Translations under genes and position numbers: made by a program | Part shown: piece by piece, positions 1 through 7,945 of the stretch | How positions within the stretch are numbered: the stretch's first letter is position 1 | Layout of the letters: each line of letters begins with the position of its first letter | Notes under the pieces: model-generated | What the model saw: only the letters and a program-made list of their open reading frames with translations | The model's database searches: none | What the model was told of the DNA's origin: nothing | NCBI GenBank assembly: GCA_020025345.1 | Contig: JAHHSH010000011.1 | Location: forward strand, 1-33,128 | Direction of reading: 5' to 3' | DNA length: 33,128 nucleotides | Source of the DNA: Oscillospiraceae bacterium | GTDB lineage: Bacteria > Bacillota > Clostridia > Oscillospirales > Oscillospiraceae

Positions 1-165
1 GTCCATCAGGATGGCCTTGTCCACATCTCGCAGGTGTGCAACAAGTTCATTAAGCACCCCAGTGAAGTGGTGGCGGTGGGCGACATCGTCAAGGTAGTGG
101 TGCTGGAAGTGGACGAGAAAAAGCACCGCATCGGCCTGAGTATGCGGCAGGTGCCGAAAGAATAA
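1..165 (+). CDS. tex: Tex-like RNA-binding protein, C-terminal S1 domain (partial)
   Basis: Only the last 54 codons are in the window, in frame from base 1 to a TAA at 163-165. The residues begin VHQDGLVHISQ and continue through KHPSEVVAVGDIVKV to IGLSMRQ. This is the classic S1 RNA-binding fold as found at the C-terminus of Tex (transcription accessory protein). Tex proteins bind RNA and affect transcription and stress tolerance. A polynucleotide phosphorylase or ribosomal S1-type tail would look similar, but the wording of this segment and the stop soon after the S1 domain fit Tex best. A strong terminator follows immediately. Confidence 0.75.
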   Translation, partial: VHQDGLVHISQVCNKFIKHPSEVVAVGDIVKVVVLEVDEKKHRIGLSMRQVPKE

Positions 166-177
166 AGCAACAAAAAA

Positions 178-207
178 GAGGGCTGCTGTGGGCAGTCCTC
201 TTTTTTT
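178..207 (+). terminator. Rho-independent terminator after the Tex-like gene
   Basis: A 9-bp stem (178-186 with 192-200, one G-U pair) is followed by seven T residues at 201-207. It starts 13 bases after the stop codon of the S1-domain gene. It separates that gene from the promoter of the ABC operon. Confidence 0.9.
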
Positions 208-278
208 GCCCGGAAATGCTACCTTTGTAGGAAAATCCAAACTGCCTTGTGGAAAACGGCGAAAGGGTGAAAACAGTA

Positions 279-308
279 TTGACGGGTAAACTGTACTATG
301 CATATAAT
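279..308 (+). promoter_or_regulatory. Promoter of the GntR-ABC operon
   Basis: TTGACG at 279-284 and a perfect TATAAT at 303-308 are separated by 18 bp. The predicted start lies near 315, about 50 bases ahead of the GTG start of the GntR gene. The -10 box is covered by an operator-like palindrome. Confidence 0.8.
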
Positions 309-337
309 ACAGTTACAGTGTATTAGTCGAGTAATAC
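293..337. promoter_or_regulatory. Two operator palindromes, probable GntR (YtrA-type) autoregulation
   Basis: Two 18-bp inverted repeats share the pattern GTAyTA-N6-TAATAC. One is at 293-310 (GTACTA...TAATAC, one mismatch between arms) and overlaps the -10 box. The other is at 320-337 (GTATTA...TAATAC, perfect arms) and lies just after the predicted transcription start. They are 27 bp apart. YtrA-family repressors bind such GT...AC dyads ahead of their own operons, so binding here would block transcription. That the adjacent GntR protein binds them is inferred. Confidence 0.7.
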
Positions 338-363
338 GGTTAGACAGGAGGTGCAGCTTTGCC

Positions 364-735
364 GTGATTTCTTTTGAAGATTTTATCCCCGAGGAGGGGG
401 TGCCCATCTATTGGCAGGTGGTGCGGCATATCAAGCGGGGCATTGTCTCCGGGCAGGTGGCCGACGGCGACGAAGTGCCCTCCCGGCGTGTGCTGTCGGC
501 GCTGCTGGGCGTGAATCCCAACACGGCGCAAAAGGCCTATGCCATGCTGGAGGAGGAGGGACTGATGGTGTCCCACACCGGAGCGAAAAGTACCATGCAC
601 CTGACGGAAGAGCAAGTGCAGGCGGTGCGGGAGCAGCTGCTGGAGAGTGACGCCACGGCGGTGGTGACCTCGCTCAAGCAGATGGGCCTTTCCAAGGATG
701 AGGCGCTGGCGCTCATTGAAAAATATTGGGAATGA
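364..735 (+). CDS. GntR family transcriptional regulator, YtrA subfamily
   Basis: A 123-residue protein with an N-terminal winged helix-turn-helix: PIYWQVVRHIKRGIVSG, then the recognition segment LLGVNPNTAQKAYAMLEEEGL. A short helical C-terminus follows instead of a large effector domain. This size and shape define the YtrA subfamily, which usually represses a linked ABC transporter operon. The start chosen is GTG at 364, ten bases after AGGAGGTG (346-353); an upstream in-frame ATG at 298 has no ribosome site and lies inside the promoter. The gene is first in a five-gene operon with short gaps or overlaps throughout. Two matching palindromes at its promoter suggest autoregulation. The inducer is unknown; related systems in other Firmicutes respond to cell-wall antibiotics. 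Confidence 0.88.
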   Translation: MISFEDFIPEEGVPIYWQVVRHIKRGIVSGQVADGDEVPSRRVLSALLGVNPNTAQKAYAMLEEEGLMVSHTGAKSTMHLTEEQVQAVREQLLESDATAVVTSLKQMGLSKDEALALIEKYWE

Positions 736-745
736 GGTGGAGAAT

Positions 746-1498
746 ATGAAAAGAGTTGTGCCCATCATGGGCTTGTATGTCCGCAGCAGCATCTATCGAA
801 TTCTTGGCGTACTGGCGGCGATGATCGCCGTGGAGACAGCAGTATTTCACTATCAACTCCAAAGAGCGGCCGATGTGGCGAATCTGGAGCTGGATGGAAC
901 GGTGGATTACACGCTGGATGGAATCTGGAATCTGGGCCTGTGGCAGGTCTGTGCGGTGGCCTTTCTTGTGGTGACGGTGCTGCTGTGCCTGCCGGGATGC
1001 AGCTTTTCCGCCCGGACAGAGTACACGCTGGGGCGGCTCAGCTGCAATGAGAAGGAAATCTTTCTGGCACAGGCAACGGTAAATCTGCTGTTCTACCTCA
1101 TCTTCTGGGGCGTGCAGGTGTTGGTGGTTTTCGGCCTTTGCCGTTACTATGCGTTCCGGATGCCGGAGGCGTGCACAGGGCAGACCGTGTTTCTGGCCTT
1201 TTACCGTAGCGACTACCTCCATTCCTTGCTGCCGCTGGCGGATTGGCTGCTGTGGCTGCGAAATCTCCTGCTGGTGCTGGCGCTGAGTGTCAGCGCGGCA
1301 GATTTCTCCCGGCGTCAGCGGCGCACACGGCGCATCATGGGCGTGGTGATTCCGCTCTCCTGCGTCGCAGCGCTGTTCTTCCGGTCCGGCGTGGGAAAAA
1401 CAGGAAATGCGAGTTGGATGTCGCTGGTATCTGGCATCTGTCTGGCGGTGGTATTGATCCGACTTTTCTGTGCAGAGGAGGGGGAGCAGGATGCGTAA
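746..1498 (+). CDS. ABC transporter membrane protein (permease component, unassigned family)
   Basis: A 250-residue integral membrane protein. Hydrophobic segments lie near residues 15-30, 55-80, 110-135, 165-185, 195-215 and 225-240, with arginine-rich connectors (for example FSRRQRRTRR) likely facing the cytoplasm. It starts at ATG 746, after GAGGTGG at 734-740, 11 bases beyond the GntR stop. It overlaps the next gene by 8 bases. Position between a YtrA-type regulator and an ATP-binding subunit argues for a permease of an exporter-like ABC system. No specific family motif was recognised, so the substrate is unknown. Confidence 0.7.
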   Translation: MKRVVPIMGLYVRSSIYRILGVLAAMIAVETAVFHYQLQRAADVANLELDGTVDYTLDGIWNLGLWQVCAVAFLVVTVLLCLPGCSFSARTEYTLGRLSCNEKEIFLAQATVNLLFYLIFWGVQVLVVFGLCRYYAFRMPEACTGQTVFLAFYRSDYLHSLLPLADWLLWLRNLLLVLALSVSAADFSRRQRRTRRIMGVVIPLSCVAALFFRSGVGKTGNASWMSLVSGICLAVVLIRLFCAEEGEQDA

Positions 1499-1991
1499 GT
1501 TTCTTTTGCGCCATACGCCCCCCGGTATCGAAATCGGCCGGGAACTGCGTATCTTCGGCTTAGGAGCGCTGCTGGCGGCGCTGTACAGCTGTTTCTTTTT
1601 CGGACGGTACAAGGACGCCTATGATCATCTCTTTTACTATGTGGGCAAGGAGCGGTATCTTGCAGACGGCGCCCAGATGGTGCCCTTCGGGGAGCTGCTG
1701 GGCACGTCCCTTGCCGGGTTTGTGGTTCTGGCGCTGGTGATGCTGTGCTTTGTCCTATACCACTATGCCTATTTCCGGCAGGGGAGCCGGAGCGTATATC
1801 TGATGAAGCGGCTGCCTCAAAGAGGGGAGTATCTCCGATGCATCTGGACGGTGCCGGTGCTGCTGGCGCTGGCGGCATTGCTGCTGGGGGTGCTCTTCGG
1901 CGGCATCTATCTGCTCTACTATCTTCACAGGACGCCGCAGGAATGTTTGCCGGAACAGATCTGGCAGGAAGCAGGGAGGGTTTTACTATGA
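1491..1991 (+). CDS. Small ABC transporter-associated membrane protein
   Basis: A 166-residue protein with a cytoplasmic N-terminus (MRKFLLRHTPPGIEIGRELR), then hydrophobic segments near residues 20-40, 70-90 and 120-142. The motif SVYLMKRLPQRGEYLR between the second and third helices resembles loops seen in small permease-like proteins of Ytr-type operons in Clostridia. The ATG at 1491 lies within the end of the preceding gene, and the stop overlaps the ATG of the ATPase gene (ATGA), so all three should be translationally coupled. It probably forms part of the membrane complex with the preceding protein. A functional assignment beyond that is not supported. Confidence 0.65.
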   Translation: MRKFLLRHTPPGIEIGRELRIFGLGALLAALYSCFFFGRYKDAYDHLFYYVGKERYLADGAQMVPFGELLGTSLAGFVVLALVMLCFVLYHYAYFRQGSRSVYLMKRLPQRGEYLRCIWTVPVLLALAALLLGVLFGGIYLLYYLHRTPQECLPEQIWQEAGRVLL

Positions 1992-2725
1992 TTGAAGTGA
2001 AGCATGTGACCAAGGCTTATGGCGATAAGGTGGCGCTGCGGGATGTGTCCATTACCTTTCCACAGGGGGAGATTGTGGGCCTCTTCGGCGAGAACGGCGC
2101 CGGAAAGACCACGCTGATGAAGTCCATTTTAGGCTTCCAATCCTATGAGGGCACCATCACACTGGACGGCGCGCCCATCACGAAAAAGAACATTGAGCGC
2201 ATCTCCTTTGCTACCAGTGAGCACTCCTTTTTCCCCAATCTCACGGCGAAGGCCCATGAGGAGTTCTATCGCGAGCACTTCCCGAACTTCATGGAAAAGC
2301 GCTTTGCCGGGCTGATGAAGTTCTTTTCCCTGCCTATGAATAAGGCGCTGCGCCACTTCTCTACTGGGCAGAAGAACCAGTTCGAGGTGATCCTTGCTCT
2401 CTCCCAGGGAGCGGACTATATCCTCATGGATGAGCCCTTTGCCGGGAACGACATCTTCAACCGGGAGGACTTTTACAAGGTGCTGCTGGGGATTCTGGAG
2501 CCCCATGAGACGGTGCTTTTGTCCACCCATCTCATTGAGGAGGTGTCGGACTTCGTGGGTCGTGTGATCCTGCTCCATGAAGGCGAGATAGCAGGGGATA
2601 TGACCACGGCAGAGCTGGAGGAACAGGGCAAGACGGTCATGAGCTATATTAAGGAGACCTATCACTATCGCGCCGACCGTGTGAGCCGCGCACTGGACGA
2701 GATCACAGGGGAGGGATCGCTGTGA
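1988..2725 (+). CDS. ABC transporter ATP-binding protein
   Basis: A 245-residue nucleotide-binding subunit. Visible motifs are Walker A GENGAGKTT (residues about 36-44), an ABC signature in divergent form FSTGQKNQ rather than LSGGQ, Walker B YILMDEPF, and a switch histidine in LLSTHLIEEV. The order and the YGDKVALRDVS opening are typical of the exporter class that includes YtrB and YtrE. It starts at ATG 1988, overlapping the previous stop by 4 bases, and ends by overlapping the GTG of the next gene. It should power the two membrane proteins encoded upstream. The substrate cannot be read from sequence. Confidence 0.93.
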   Translation: MIEVKHVTKAYGDKVALRDVSITFPQGEIVGLFGENGAGKTTLMKSILGFQSYEGTITLDGAPITKKNIERISFATSEHSFFPNLTAKAHEEFYREHFPNFMEKRFAGLMKFFSLPMNKALRHFSTGQKNQFEVILALSQGADYILMDEPFAGNDIFNREDFYKVLLGILEPHETVLLSTHLIEEVSDFVGRVILLHEGEIAGDMTTAELEEQGKTVMSYIKETYHYRADRVSRALDEITGEGSL

Positions 2726-4152
2726 AAAGAATGGCGGCACTTTTGCTGACACTGACGCTGCTGGCTGTGGGCGGCAGTGTGCTGGTGGGCTTTACAGTGA
2801 ATCGGCAGCGGGATCGGGTAACGGTGGAGGAGGAAACCCTCTATGGAGATCCTGCGGCGGCGCAGGGGCTTTGCATCCACAGTAAGGTACACGCCGGGCA
2901 GTATCTCTTTTGGGATACGTCCTTCCGGGTGGGGGAGGATGTCAGCACTTCCTTTCACTTTGATGGAGCGGGGCAGAACGTGGTGGGAGGATTTGGAGGG
3001 GAGGATTTTATGCTTTCCTCCGATTTGCAGACCCACGGCGGCATGTATGGCAGCCCGATGCTGGAAAGCACCACCGGAATAGAACGGGTCTATTGGGAAC
3101 TGGCGCAGCAGATGGAAGTGGGAGAGGAAGAGACCTTGAACGTGGATCTGCGGACTTATTTTGATGTGTATCCTCTGTCTATGGAAATCCATCTGCCCGG
3201 CACGCTGTTTTTCGGCGGGGAAAGTCGGGACATCAGCTGCGATGCGGCGGCGGTCAGCGCCCACTTCCGGGAGTTTTTCGCCATCCCTATTACCGACCCG
3301 CTTCCGGCGAAAATACAGGTGGAGAGAGTAAGCGAAAACAGCTACAACGGCTCGCTACAGCACTCGGAGGAGTTTTACGACCCGGCGGCAGTCAGCACAC
3401 ATACCGACAGCCGGTGCTTTTTTGCCATAAAAAACCACACGCCGGCAGGAAATCCGGTGGATATGAGCCGGGTTCCCGGCGGCTATGGAATCTACAGTTT
3501 TGCCTATAAGAGAGTGACGAATTGGGACGGACACAGCGGCGGCTTTACAATACCCGCGGGCTACATCACCGGTGTGGACGCCCCGTCTCTGCGGATGGTT
3601 TTCCCGCTGGAGGAAACCACCGAGGTGCTGGCGCTGCAGGCCGACGGCTACAGCAACGAGCTGCAGATGGTGACACGGGAGCCGGACGGCACCTACTTTA
3701 TCGTGATCGATATAGGCACCATGACGGTGCAGCAAAAGATTCCCCTTTTCGAGGAGGGGGCGGTGCAGATCTTCTCTCAGGGGAACACATGGGCTGTCGC
3801 CTGCGGAGACCGGCTTACCGCGCTGGACTGCAGCGAAACAGACAGCTATGTGCGGCTCTTCACAGTGCAAATGCCGGAGAGTATGTACAGTGAAATTCTT
3901 TGGGCAGAGGAAGACATGTATTTCCCAGCGAGCGAAAGTAGCTGGCGCGACATTCACTTGATGTATCACAATGGCAGACTGGCCTTCCTGACCAAGAGCA
4001 GACTGACGGGCAACGACGGGTATTTCCTGACTGTGATCGACCGGGAAGGCGTACAGTACTGTGGAAACCTCCAGAATAGCTTGCTGAGCTCCCCCTATCG
4101 GCAGGGGAGTCTCTGGTGCCAAACCTATGAGACAGAGCTGACTTGGGACTGA
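2722..4152 (+). CDS. Membrane-anchored extracytoplasmic protein of the ABC operon, unknown function
   Basis: A 476-residue protein opening with a basic N-terminus and one hydrophobic helix (residues about 5-25) without a lipobox cysteine. It is therefore probably an N-terminally anchored protein facing outside. The rest is soluble, rich in aromatic residues, Gly and short beta-like stretches. The last half alternates hydrophobic strands and turns in a way that suggests a beta-propeller or jelly-roll fold, but no repeat could be aligned with confidence. The start is GTG at 2722, overlapping the TGA of the ATPase gene. As the last gene of the operon it may sense or present the transported compound. 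I do not recognise the family. Confidence 0.6.
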   Translation: MKRMAALLLTLTLLAVGGSVLVGFTVNRQRDRVTVEEETLYGDPAAAQGLCIHSKVHAGQYLFWDTSFRVGEDVSTSFHFDGAGQNVVGGFGGEDFMLSSDLQTHGGMYGSPMLESTTGIERVYWELAQQMEVGEEETLNVDLRTYFDVYPLSMEIHLPGTLFFGGESRDISCDAAAVSAHFREFFAIPITDPLPAKIQVERVSENSYNGSLQHSEEFYDPAAVSTHTDSRCFFAIKNHTPAGNPVDMSRVPGGYGIYSFAYKRVTNWDGHSGGFTIPAGYITGVDAPSLRMVFPLEETTEVLALQADGYSNELQMVTREPDGTYFIVIDIGTMTVQQKIPLFEEGAVQIFSQGNTWAVACGDRLTALDCSETDSYVRLFTVQMPESMYSEILWAEEDMYFPASESSWRDIHLMYHNGRLAFLTKSRLTGNDGYFLTVIDREGVQYCGNLQNSLLSSPYRQGSLWCQTYETELTWD

Positions 4153-4163
4153 AAACATAAAAA

Positions 4164-4192
4164 GAGGACTGCTGACGGCAGTCCTCTTTTTT
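4164..4192. terminator. Terminator of the ABC operon, shared with spoIIID
   Basis: A perfect 9-bp stem (GAGGACTGC at 4164-4172 with 4178-4186) is followed by six T residues on the plus strand. A-rich sequence precedes it, so it can also act on the minus strand. The convergent spoIIID gene ends inside the T run, so one hairpin serves both genes. Confidence 0.9.
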
Positions 4193-4427
4193 ATGCGCCC
4201 TTGTACTTTTTCCGCGTGGCGAGACCGCCGCGGATGTGGCGCTGGGCCTTATTTTCCTCCAAGACTTCCTTGGCCTGCAGATAGAGGCTGCGATTATAGT
4301 AGGGCAGCCGCTCGGAGATGTCCTTATGTACCGTGGATTTGCTGATGCCGAACTTCTGGGCGGCATCCCGCACGGTGGTGCGGTTTTCGATGATGTAGGC
4401 GGCCAAATCGCAGGCCCGTTGTTCCAT
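4191..4427 (-). CDS. spoIIID: Sporulation transcriptional regulator SpoIIID
   Basis: A 78-residue protein with the SpoIIID signature: CDLAAYIIENRTTVRDAAQKF, then the helix-turn-helix FGISKSTVHKDISERLP, and a basic C-terminal tail ending ATRKKYKGA. In Bacillus and Clostridium it is a small DNA-binding protein that activates or represses mother-cell genes during endospore formation. The length is close to the family norm of 80-93. The start ATG (complement of 4425-4427) follows an AAAGGG ribosome site. About 50 bases upstream the minus strand carries CATATACT (complement of 4474-4481), close to the SigmaE -10 consensus CATACAMT. No clear SigmaE -35 was seen. Confidence 0.95.
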   Translation of the reverse strand: MEQRACDLAAYIIENRTTVRDAAQKFGISKSTVHKDISERLPYYNRSLYLQAKEVLEENKAQRHIRGGLATRKKYKGA

Positions 4428-4523
4428 ATTCCCTTTGATAGCTCACCACTCCCGACATTCAACTTGCAGTGGGAGTATATGCACCAAAAATGGAAAAAAG
4501 TACAAAGTGGTGAAAAAGGGAAA

Positions 4524-4562
4524 GCACAGCGCCGAAGGAGAGGAATTTGTTCGACGCTGTGC
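4524..4562 (-). terminator. Terminator after grdD
   Basis: An 8-bp outer stem (4524-4531 with 4555-4562) and a 4-bp inner stem (4533-4536 with 4550-4553) lie 27 bases past the grdD stop. On the minus strand the hairpin is followed by TTTCCCTTTTT. It ends the glycine reductase transcript before spoIIID. Confidence 0.8.
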
Positions 4563-4589
4563 ATGGTATGTGAAGTAGAAATGGTTCGC

Positions 4590-5738
4590 TTAGGAGATAA
4601 AGCCACCCTCCCGCAGCAGCGCTGCGGCGCGGTCTTGATTGGCTTCACTGATGAGAACCAGAGGGCCGGTGCAGCCCATAGCGGACTCGGCGTAGATGCC
4701 TTTGCCCCAGAGCAGATGCACGGCATCGTCAATATCCATGACCTCGATTCCGGGGATGCCGGCAGTACAGGGCTCCTTGGGGGGAGTCTTTACCTCTTGC
4801 GGCGCAGGGGCGGCGGAGGATTGGCGGCGCGCCTTTAAGATCTCCTGCAATCCGGCCTTATCCGCTTTAGCGAATTCCTGTGCAGCCACATGGAAGAGAT
4901 TGCCGCGCACCAGCTCAGCGGCAAAGGTGAGGGCGTTGGCTACCAGCGGAGCACCGGAGGCGCGGGAGATGATGAGTACCAGCTTGTCATAGCCACGGCC
5001 AATGCCGGGGCCGTAGCCGTAGCCGGTGGACTCATAGCTGCCGCCGGTGGTGTAGGCACTGAGCATCTTCACCACGATATTGCCGGTGAGAGAATCGCAG
5101 ACCATCACATCGGGAGTACCCTGCAGTACATCGTTGCCGCGCATGACAGCGCCGCCGTCAGCACGGGCAGATTCGGCAAAGCGAAAATCATAGCCGCCCT
5201 GCTGCAGTTGGCGCAGTGCCGTCTCACAGGCACGGGCGCCGTCTACGTTCATAATGCCTACGCTGGGGTTGGAAATGCCGCAGGCCTTGGCAGTGATAAT
5301 ACCGTAGAGGGCGTTGAGAATCATGCCCTCCACGCGGTCGGTGCTGGAAGTACCGGTGGTGGTGGCCAGATACATGGGCTTGCCACGGGCAGGCGTGATG
5401 ACACGGCCCACGGTGGAAACCCCAATGGGGAAGGGGTAGTGCATGGTAACGGCACCGTCCACGTCGCCGTTCTCTAAGAGCTCTGCCATCTTTCGATGAC
5501 CGGCTTCCTCATCTTCCACCACTACAGTGGTGACGCCGTCGGCGGTTTTGGTGCCAATATAGGTGACATCCACGCCCTGTCGAGCCGCCATACACGCGGC
5601 TTGCATGGAATTATCCTCTCCGTGCTCGCTGCCCATACCGGTTAGAGCGATCTTGGGCCGACGGCCCACAAAGCCGCTGCTCAGCTGGTCAGCCAGTTCG
5701 CGGAAGGTATCCGCGATAATCTTATTGATGTGCTCCAT
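4590..5738 (-). CDS. grdD: Glycine/sarcosine/betaine reductase complex component C, subunit alpha
   Basis: A 382-residue protein of the PlsX/phosphotransacetylase-like fold. With GrdC it forms protein C, which takes the carboxymethyl (ketene-level) group from selenoprotein A and releases acetyl phosphate. A conserved cysteine near the C-terminus (about residue 356, in AMGCTGPLVLISEANQDR) corresponds by position to Cys359 of the Eubacterium acidaminophilum enzyme, reported as the thiol for the last step. The motif VTMHYPFPIGVSTVGR lies mid-protein. A Pro/Ala/Lys-rich linker (about residues 295-320) divides the main body from the C-terminal tail. The start is ATG 5738, one base after the grdC stop with AGGTG ahead of it, so the two subunits are translationally coupled. 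Confidence 0.95.
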   Translation of the reverse strand: MEHINKIIADTFRELADQLSSGFVGRRPKIALTGMGSEHGEDNSMQAACMAARQGVDVTYIGTKTADGVTTVVVEDEEAGHRKMAELLENGDVDGAVTMHYPFPIGVSTVGRVITPARGKPMYLATTTGTSSTDRVEGMILNALYGIITAKACGISNPSVGIMNVDGARACETALRQLQQGGYDFRFAESARADGGAVMRGNDVLQGTPDVMVCDSLTGNIVVKMLSAYTTGGSYESTGYGYGPGIGRGYDKLVLIISRASGAPLVANALTFAAELVRGNLFHVAAQEFAKADKAGLQEILKARRQSSAAPAPQEVKTPPKEPCTAGIPGIEVMDIDDAVHLLWGKGIYAESAMGCTGPLVLISEANQDRAAALLREGGFIS

Positions 5739-5739
5739 T

Positions 5740-7284
5740 TTATTCACCTGCCTGCGCTGCCAGAGAATCTGCGAAGCTGCGCATAGCCTCGGCAATCATG
5801 CCGCGGATCTGCGCTGCATCCACTGCGGGCGCTTCGCTCTCCTGACCGGGGTTAGCCTCCACGATGAAGGAGACACCGTCGAAGAGGTTGGTTAGACGAC
5901 CCAAGAACAGAGAACCCTTGCCGATAATCATTACGCGCTTGATCTGTCCGGTGAGCAGCTCTTCCCGGGCAAAGCCCAGATAAGGAACGCCGGAGGGAAT
6001 GTGGCCCTGGGTGGGAGCCCAACCGGGCAGACCGTGCTTGGCAGTAAAGTCTGCCAGCTCGGAGCGCTGGATCTCGCCGCGCTTGACAGCCAGAGCGCCG
6101 ATCATCTTGTAGTTGGCCATGGGCACATCGCCGGCGCCGGCGGGCTTGGTGATGTCGGGGTTTTGCATCTCGGGGGAGAACTTATCCACATCGGTGATCT
6201 TCAAACCACCCCGCTCCAGAGGATCGGTGACAAGTGCGGTGATGACGGCTTGCGGTGCAGAGCCGGTACCTACGCTGTGGCGACCGAGCATATCCAAATT
6301 GATATAGGGGTTTACGCCGTCATCGCGGGTGATCACTACGGCGAAGCCTCCGATCATATCCTCCAGAATGGGGAGACCCTTTTTGACATGGTCTTTGCCG
6401 TTCATGCCCAGCTTGGCAGTGCAGCCGCCGGCAGTGACAACCACGGTGCGGTATGCGCCGCCTGCCACCAAAGCGGCGGCGTTGATCACAGCATGGGCGG
6501 GAGCGGCGCAGAAGCCGCGGCAGTCAGAGCCGGAGGCGTTGTTGAGACCGGCAATCTCGGCAGCAGCCTTGGCGAAGTTGCCGCCGCCGCGCTGGTTGAT
6601 ATCTCCGCAGGCCTCTTCGGCGCAGTCGATGACGTACTCCACCTCGTTCTTGTCAATGCCGGTGCAGTGGATCACGTTCAAAAGAGCCAGCACGGAGGAT
6701 GCCTTGGACACCAGATTCTCATGCATCACATGGGCAGAGAGGTTAGTGTCGATGTCGTGGGCACGCTTGACGCAGCCTACCAGCTTACCCAGATGATAGA
6801 GAGGCTCGGCGTGCTCGTCACGGACGAGAGCCTCCAGATCCTCGTGGGAAACACCTTCGTGCAGACGAGCGGTAATCGTCTCGTCGATCACGGGGTTGGC
6901 GGAAAAGGCGGGGGTAACAGCGCTGACAAAATTGCTTTCCAGACGCACCAGATCAAAGACATCGCAGGCCTGCATCAGGAGCAGAAATTCGTCCTGAGGC
7001 ATGATCTGACCGAACTTGCCGTAATGCTCATGGCAGTCACAGTCCTTGTCGTACCAAGGCTGGGGAATCTGAGAGAGCTCCTGGGGTGTCTTGTTGCCGA
7101 TATAGACCTGATTGGGCCAGTAGTGCAGCGTCTCGTCGAAGCTGCGGATGTGGGAGGGAAGCTCCTTGAGGTAGTCGCTGTCGGGATTAACAATGCGTTC
7201 AGTGGTCTGAGTGGTGCCGTTATAGAGCACCATATCGGGTGTATGCGCCAGAACGTAACCGGCGCCGCGGATAACACTTTTCAT
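5740..7284 (-). CDS. grdC: Glycine/sarcosine/betaine reductase complex component C, subunit beta
   Basis: A 514-residue protein matching GrdC along its length (MKSVIRGAGYVLAHTPDMV at the start, DCDCHEHYGKFGQIMPQDEF around residue 81). The fold is FabH/thiolase-like. Cysteines 255 and 259 in GSDCRGFCAAPAHAV sit where ketosynthase-type catalytic cysteines lie. A Gly-rich segment VVVTAGGCTAKLGMNGKDH follows. It partners GrdD in forming acetyl phosphate from the selenoprotein-bound intermediate. The ribosome site AGGAAGG precedes the start. The gene is separated from grdA by a terminator and a 7-bp hairpin (7322-7343), so it is probably expressed at a lower level than grdA from read-through. The last residues are Ala-rich and poorly conserved in appearance. 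Confidence 0.96.
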   Translation of the reverse strand: MKSVIRGAGYVLAHTPDMVLYNGTTQTTERIVNPDSDYLKELPSHIRSFDETLHYWPNQVYIGNKTPQELSQIPQPWYDKDCDCHEHYGKFGQIMPQDEFLLLMQACDVFDLVRLESNFVSAVTPAFSANPVIDETITARLHEGVSHEDLEALVRDEHAEPLYHLGKLVGCVKRAHDIDTNLSAHVMHENLVSKASSVLALLNVIHCTGIDKNEVEYVIDCAEEACGDINQRGGGNFAKAAAEIAGLNNASGSDCRGFCAAPAHAVINAAALVAGGAYRTVVVTAGGCTAKLGMNGKDHVKKGLPILEDMIGGFAVVITRDDGVNPYINLDMLGRHSVGTGSAPQAVITALVTDPLERGGLKITDVDKFSPEMQNPDITKPAGAGDVPMANYKMIGALAVKRGEIQRSELADFTAKHGLPGWAPTQGHIPSGVPYLGFAREELLTGQIKRVMIIGKGSLFLGRLTNLFDGVSFIVEANPGQESEAPAVDAAQIRGMIAEAMRSFADSLAAQAGE

Positions 7285-7360
7285 ATGTAAAAACCCTTCC
7301 TACAAGTTTTTATAGTCACTACCCGCAGAAGATCACCTGCGGGAGAGGGAAAACGAAAAA

Positions 7361-7387
7361 AACGGGACGGCTGTGCGCCGTCCCGTT
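7361..7387 (-). terminator. Intra-operon terminator between grdA and grdC
   Basis: A perfect 10-bp stem (7361-7370 with 7378-7387) is followed on the minus strand by seven T residues, then CGTTTT. It lies 15 bases after the grdA stop. No convincing promoter was seen between it and grdC, so it probably lets only part of the transcripts through to grdCD. Confidence 0.88.
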
Positions 7388-7401
7388 TCGCAGTAAGCCT
7401 A

Positions 7402-7878
7402 TCAGTCTTTGAAGGCGCAGAACTGATTGCGGATATCGCTCATTTCGCTGATGATGTCATCAACATCGAGGACCATTTCCATCATGCTGACCTGCTCGTC
7501 ATAGACGGCTTCGTCAAACTCTGCCTTCACTTCCGGCTCACATACGTGATAAACCCTGAGTCCCAACGAGACTCCGGCCAAAGGACCTGCAAACGTGGGG
7601 TCACCATTCGTCACGGTTTCAGCGGCCAAGCCGGCTGCCTCACCTTCAGCGGCACCCAGCAGAACAACAATGTTCTCGGCACCGTACTGTTCGGTGAACT
7701 CCTTGACTCTCTTCTGGTTTTCCAGATCCATGGCACCTGCGGCCGTTCAGACGAAGCACTCGGTAGAGGAGAATACGACCTCGGCTCCGGCGGATTCGGC
7801 GCAGGCGGAGATGGCCATGCCGGGGATACCATCGCGGTCACCGATAACAATGGCCTTTTTGCCTTCGAGAATACTCAT
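7402..7878 (-). CDS. grdA: Glycine reductase selenoprotein A (contains selenocysteine)
   Basis: A 158-residue selenoprotein. ATG at 7878 follows GGGAAGGAGG. Codon 44 is TGA (complement of 7747-7749) in the context CFVU-TAAGAMDLENQ, the GrdA active site in which a cysteine and selenocysteine form a CxxU pair. Translation continues through LLGAAEGEAAGLAAETVTNGDPTFAGPLAGV to FKD. GrdA carries the carboxymethyl-selenoether made by protein B and passes it to protein C; TrxA reduces it afterwards. The terminal stop is also TGA, followed directly by TAG in frame. A conventional gene caller would report only the part from residue 50 on. A hairpin just after the Sec codon is a candidate SECIS element. 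A strong terminator follows. Confidence 0.97.
7723..7749 (-). promoter_or_regulatory. Sec codon and candidate SECIS hairpin of grdA
   Basis: The UGA (7747-7749) is followed after seven bases by CAGGT (7735-7739), which can pair with ATCTG (7723-7727; one G-U) around a seven-base loop. Bacterial SECIS elements lie directly downstream of the UGA and bind SelB. The exact structure here is a hand-drawn proposal and less clear than that of grdB. Confidence 0.5.
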
Positions 7879-7945
7879 TTCTTTTCCTCCTTCCCTTCAG
7901 TCTTATAGAGCAACAGCGGGGCTGTTTCTATATATAGAGGTAAGC

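Noticed and set aside
6001..7290. Long plus-strand open frame over grdC
   Set aside because: It is a shadow of grdC with Gly/His/Val-rich low-complexity product and no family resemblance.
7402..7878. grdA read as a pseudogene interrupted by a stop codon
   Set aside because: The in-frame TGA lies at the invariant Sec position in CFVU and selA, selB and tRNA-Sec are adjacent.
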